Positions 62,544-64,000 of a stretch of DNA of 64,000 nucleotides are shown in pieces. Position numbers and translations under genes: made by a program. The notes under the pieces are model-generated. The model saw nothing but the letters and a program-made list of their open reading frames with translations. It did no database searches and had not been told where the DNA came from. The DNA comes from CBDFGN01 sp965247065 (GTDB lineage: Bacteria; Bacteroidota; Bacteroidia; Cytophagales; Cyclobacteriaceae). Position 1 is the stretch's first letter, and the number at the start of each line of letters is the position of its first letter. The stretch is taken from assembly GCA_965247065.1 (NCBI GenBank), contig CBDFGN010000006.1:4030001-4094000 (forward strand). Reading direction: 5' to 3'.

Positions 62544-64000
62544 ATGAAACTATCTCTGTTCATTACCTATTTTGGATTCCCACTGGTAATGATTCTTGGC
62601 TGTAGTCGTGAGGCCCAAAAAGAACCTGGCAATGAGAATACTGCAAACCCGGAGGATCGCCCGACAAACGTCGTCCTGATTTTTATGGATGACATGGGCT
62701 ACGGTGATCTGAGCAGCTTCGGTCATCCAACGATTTCCACCCCAAATATTGACCGTTTGGCCCGGGAAGGACAGAAATGGACCAGTTTTTATACAGCTTG
62801 CAGTGTTTGTTCACCCAGCCGGGGGGCCTTGTTAACTGGAAGGTATCCGATAAGAATTGGCCTGGGACCAACCGATAGTCAAAAAAGAGTGTTTTTCCCG
62901 ACTTCTACCGGAGGGTTGCCGAGCTCCGAAATTACAATTGCTGAAATGCTCAAGGAAGAAGGATATGCTACAGCGGCTATTGGCAAATGGCATTTGGGGC
63001 ATCTTCCGGAATACCTGCCAATGCAACAGGGATTCGATTACTACTATGGCATCCCGTACAGTAACGATATGAATGCCGTCGGGGGCTGGAAACTGGAGAC
63101 CTTTTTTATGGAGCCGAACATCGATTTTTGGAACGTTCCTTTGCTGGAAAATGAAACCGAGATTGAACGACCGGCCAATCAGCATACTATCACCAAAAGG
63201 TATACTGAAAAAGCCATCGAGTTCATTAAGCAAAACAAGGACAATCCCTTCTTTCTATATTTCCCTCAAACCATGGTTCATACCCCATTGTTTGCTTCAG
63301 AAAAATTCCTAAACACCAGTCCCAGGGGATTCTTTGGAGATGTTATGGCAGAAGTAGATTGGAGCGTAGGACAGATAGTTTCCACCCTGGAATCTCTGAA
63401 CTTAGACAAGAATACTCTGATCATCTACACTTCAGATAATGGACCCTGGCTGATGATGCTTGAGCATGGGGGCTCGGCAGGGCTGTTAAAAGATGGCAAG
63501 GGTACAACCTGGGAAGGCGGCATGCGGGTTCCTGGGATTTTTTATATGCCCGGCACTGTGCAGCAAGGAACGATATCCGACTTGGGCTCGACCTTAGACG
63601 TCTTACCGACGATTGCCGGAATAACCGGCGCTAAAACGCCGGATGATCGACCAATGGATGGTTATGACTTATCGAATGTTTTGAAGGAGAAAGGCCCCAG
63701 CCCTAGAGATCATTTTGTTTATTATCGTCTTCAGGATGTTTATGCAGTACGTAAAGGCGACTACAAGGCGCATTTTGTGACCGAGACCTCGTTCGTTCCG
63801 GACACCAGAAAAACCGTACTGGAAAATCCTCTTTTGTTCAATGTGAACCAGGATCCCAGTGAGAAATATAACCGATCTGAAGAATATCCCGAAGTTTTGG
63901 CAAATTTGGTCGCTCTGGCAGAAGCACACAAAAAAGGGGTAGCCGTGGCAGAATGTGAACTGAACAGGTATCCGGAGTTGGGTGAAGAAGATCCGGAGAG
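62544..64000 (+). CDS. Sulfatase, continues beyond the window
   Basis: The frame is open from the ATG to the window edge (about 485 codons). A lipoprotein signal (PLVMILGC) precedes TNVVLIFMDDMGYGDL and the active-site motif CSVCSPSRGALLTGR (formylglycine cysteine), then AIGKWHLGHL, FPQTMVHTPLF and YTSDNGPWLM. It is an arylsulfatase A-like sulfate-ester hydrolase, exported. All visible active-site positions are intact. The C-terminus is not seen. Confidence 0.9.
   Translation, partial: MKLSLFITYFGFPLVMILGCSREAQKEPGNENTANPEDRPTNVVLIFMDDMGYGDLSSFGHPTISTPNIDRLAREGQKWTSFYTACSVCSPSRGALLTGRYPIRIGLGPTDSQKRVFFPTSTGGLPSSEITIAEMLKEEGYATAAIGKWHLGHLPEYLPMQQGFDYYYGIPYSNDMNAVGGWKLETFFMEPNIDFWNVPLLENETEIERPANQHTITKRYTEKAIEFIKQNKDNPFFLYFPQTMVHTPLFASEKFLNTSPRGFFGDVMAEVDWSVGQIVSTLESLNLDKNTLIIYTSDNGPWLMMLEHGGSAGLLKDGKGTTWEGGMRVPGIFYMPGTVQQGTISDLGSTLDVLPTIAGITGAKTPDDRPMDGYDLSNVLKEKGPSPRDHFVYYRLQDVYAVRKGDYKAHFVTETSFVPDTRKTVLENPLLFNVNQDPSEKYNRSEEYPEVLANLVALAEAHKKGVAVAECELNRYPELGEEDPE

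Overview
The window is typical Bacteroidota DNA, most likely from a free-living or host-associated Cytophagales-type bacterium. The indicators are a SusC/SusD pair, a protein ending in a type IX secretion (T9SS) sorting domain, DUF4783, DUF2807 and YHS proteins, TAnnTTTG-type -7 promoter elements, frequent TTG/GTG starts, and IS110 and IS982 elements. Several carbohydrate-scavenging genes (sulfatases, sialidase, inositol catabolism, SusCD, planctomycete-type PSD1/DUF1501 pair) suggest a life on host- or alga-derived glycans. No tRNA, rRNA or CRISPR array was seen.

Layout. 1-7.7 kb: housekeeping and small genes (universal stress protein end, DUF4783, nadC, YcxB-like, recX, YHS, DinB-like, ATP-grasp, LysE exporter), then a decayed outer-membrane barrel gene and a DUF2807 lipoprotein. 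7.8-13 kb: DUF2147 relic, PLP decarboxylase, PhoD-type phosphatase, Gfo/Idh/MocA oxidoreductase. 13-21 kb: an insertion-damaged zone. An IS110-family element sits inside a propeller-sensor/adenylate cyclase gene, and an IS982 element sits inside a methyltransferase gene. 21-27 kb: minus-strand inositol genes iolE-iolB-iolC-mmsA(iolA), followed by an SDR. 26.8-35 kb: DUF1501 and PSD1/DUF1553 pair, and a soluble cyclase/NB-ARC/TPR regulator. 35-45 kb: sulfatases (one broken) and a sialic-acid block (sialidase, frameshifted nanA, a second DapA-family gene, and a fused NanM-like mutarotase/sodium symporter). 45-54 kb: SusC/SusD with flanking palindromic repeats and a DUF559 relic, then a T9SS-sorted FG-GAP/ASPIC protein. 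54-64 kb: second PhoD phosphatase, enolase-superfamily enzyme, GH32-like propeller, epimerase, PHP protein, and a sulfatase running off the end.

How it fits together. The sialidase would release sialic acid outside the cell, the mutarotase/symporter fusion would convert and import it, and the lyase (NanA, here frameshifted) would cleave it; the second DapA-family enzyme may or may not substitute. The iol genes convert inosose to malonate semialdehyde and on to acetyl-CoA, but iolD and iolG are not in the window. Sulfatases and SusCD belong to polysaccharide use.

The most interesting structure is the IS110 element. Its 5' non-coding end (about 16245-16537) folds like a bridge RNA, with an 11-bp stem closing a 44-nt loop. 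Nine loop bases are complementary to the host DNA just right of the element. Removing the element restores the cyclase reading frame, with a lipoprotein signal at the true N-terminus. Two repeat families also deserve attention: an inverted GC-rich 27-bp repeat that brackets a DUF559 nuclease relic, and heptanucleotide tandem repeats that begin at or within 2 nt of several stop codons.
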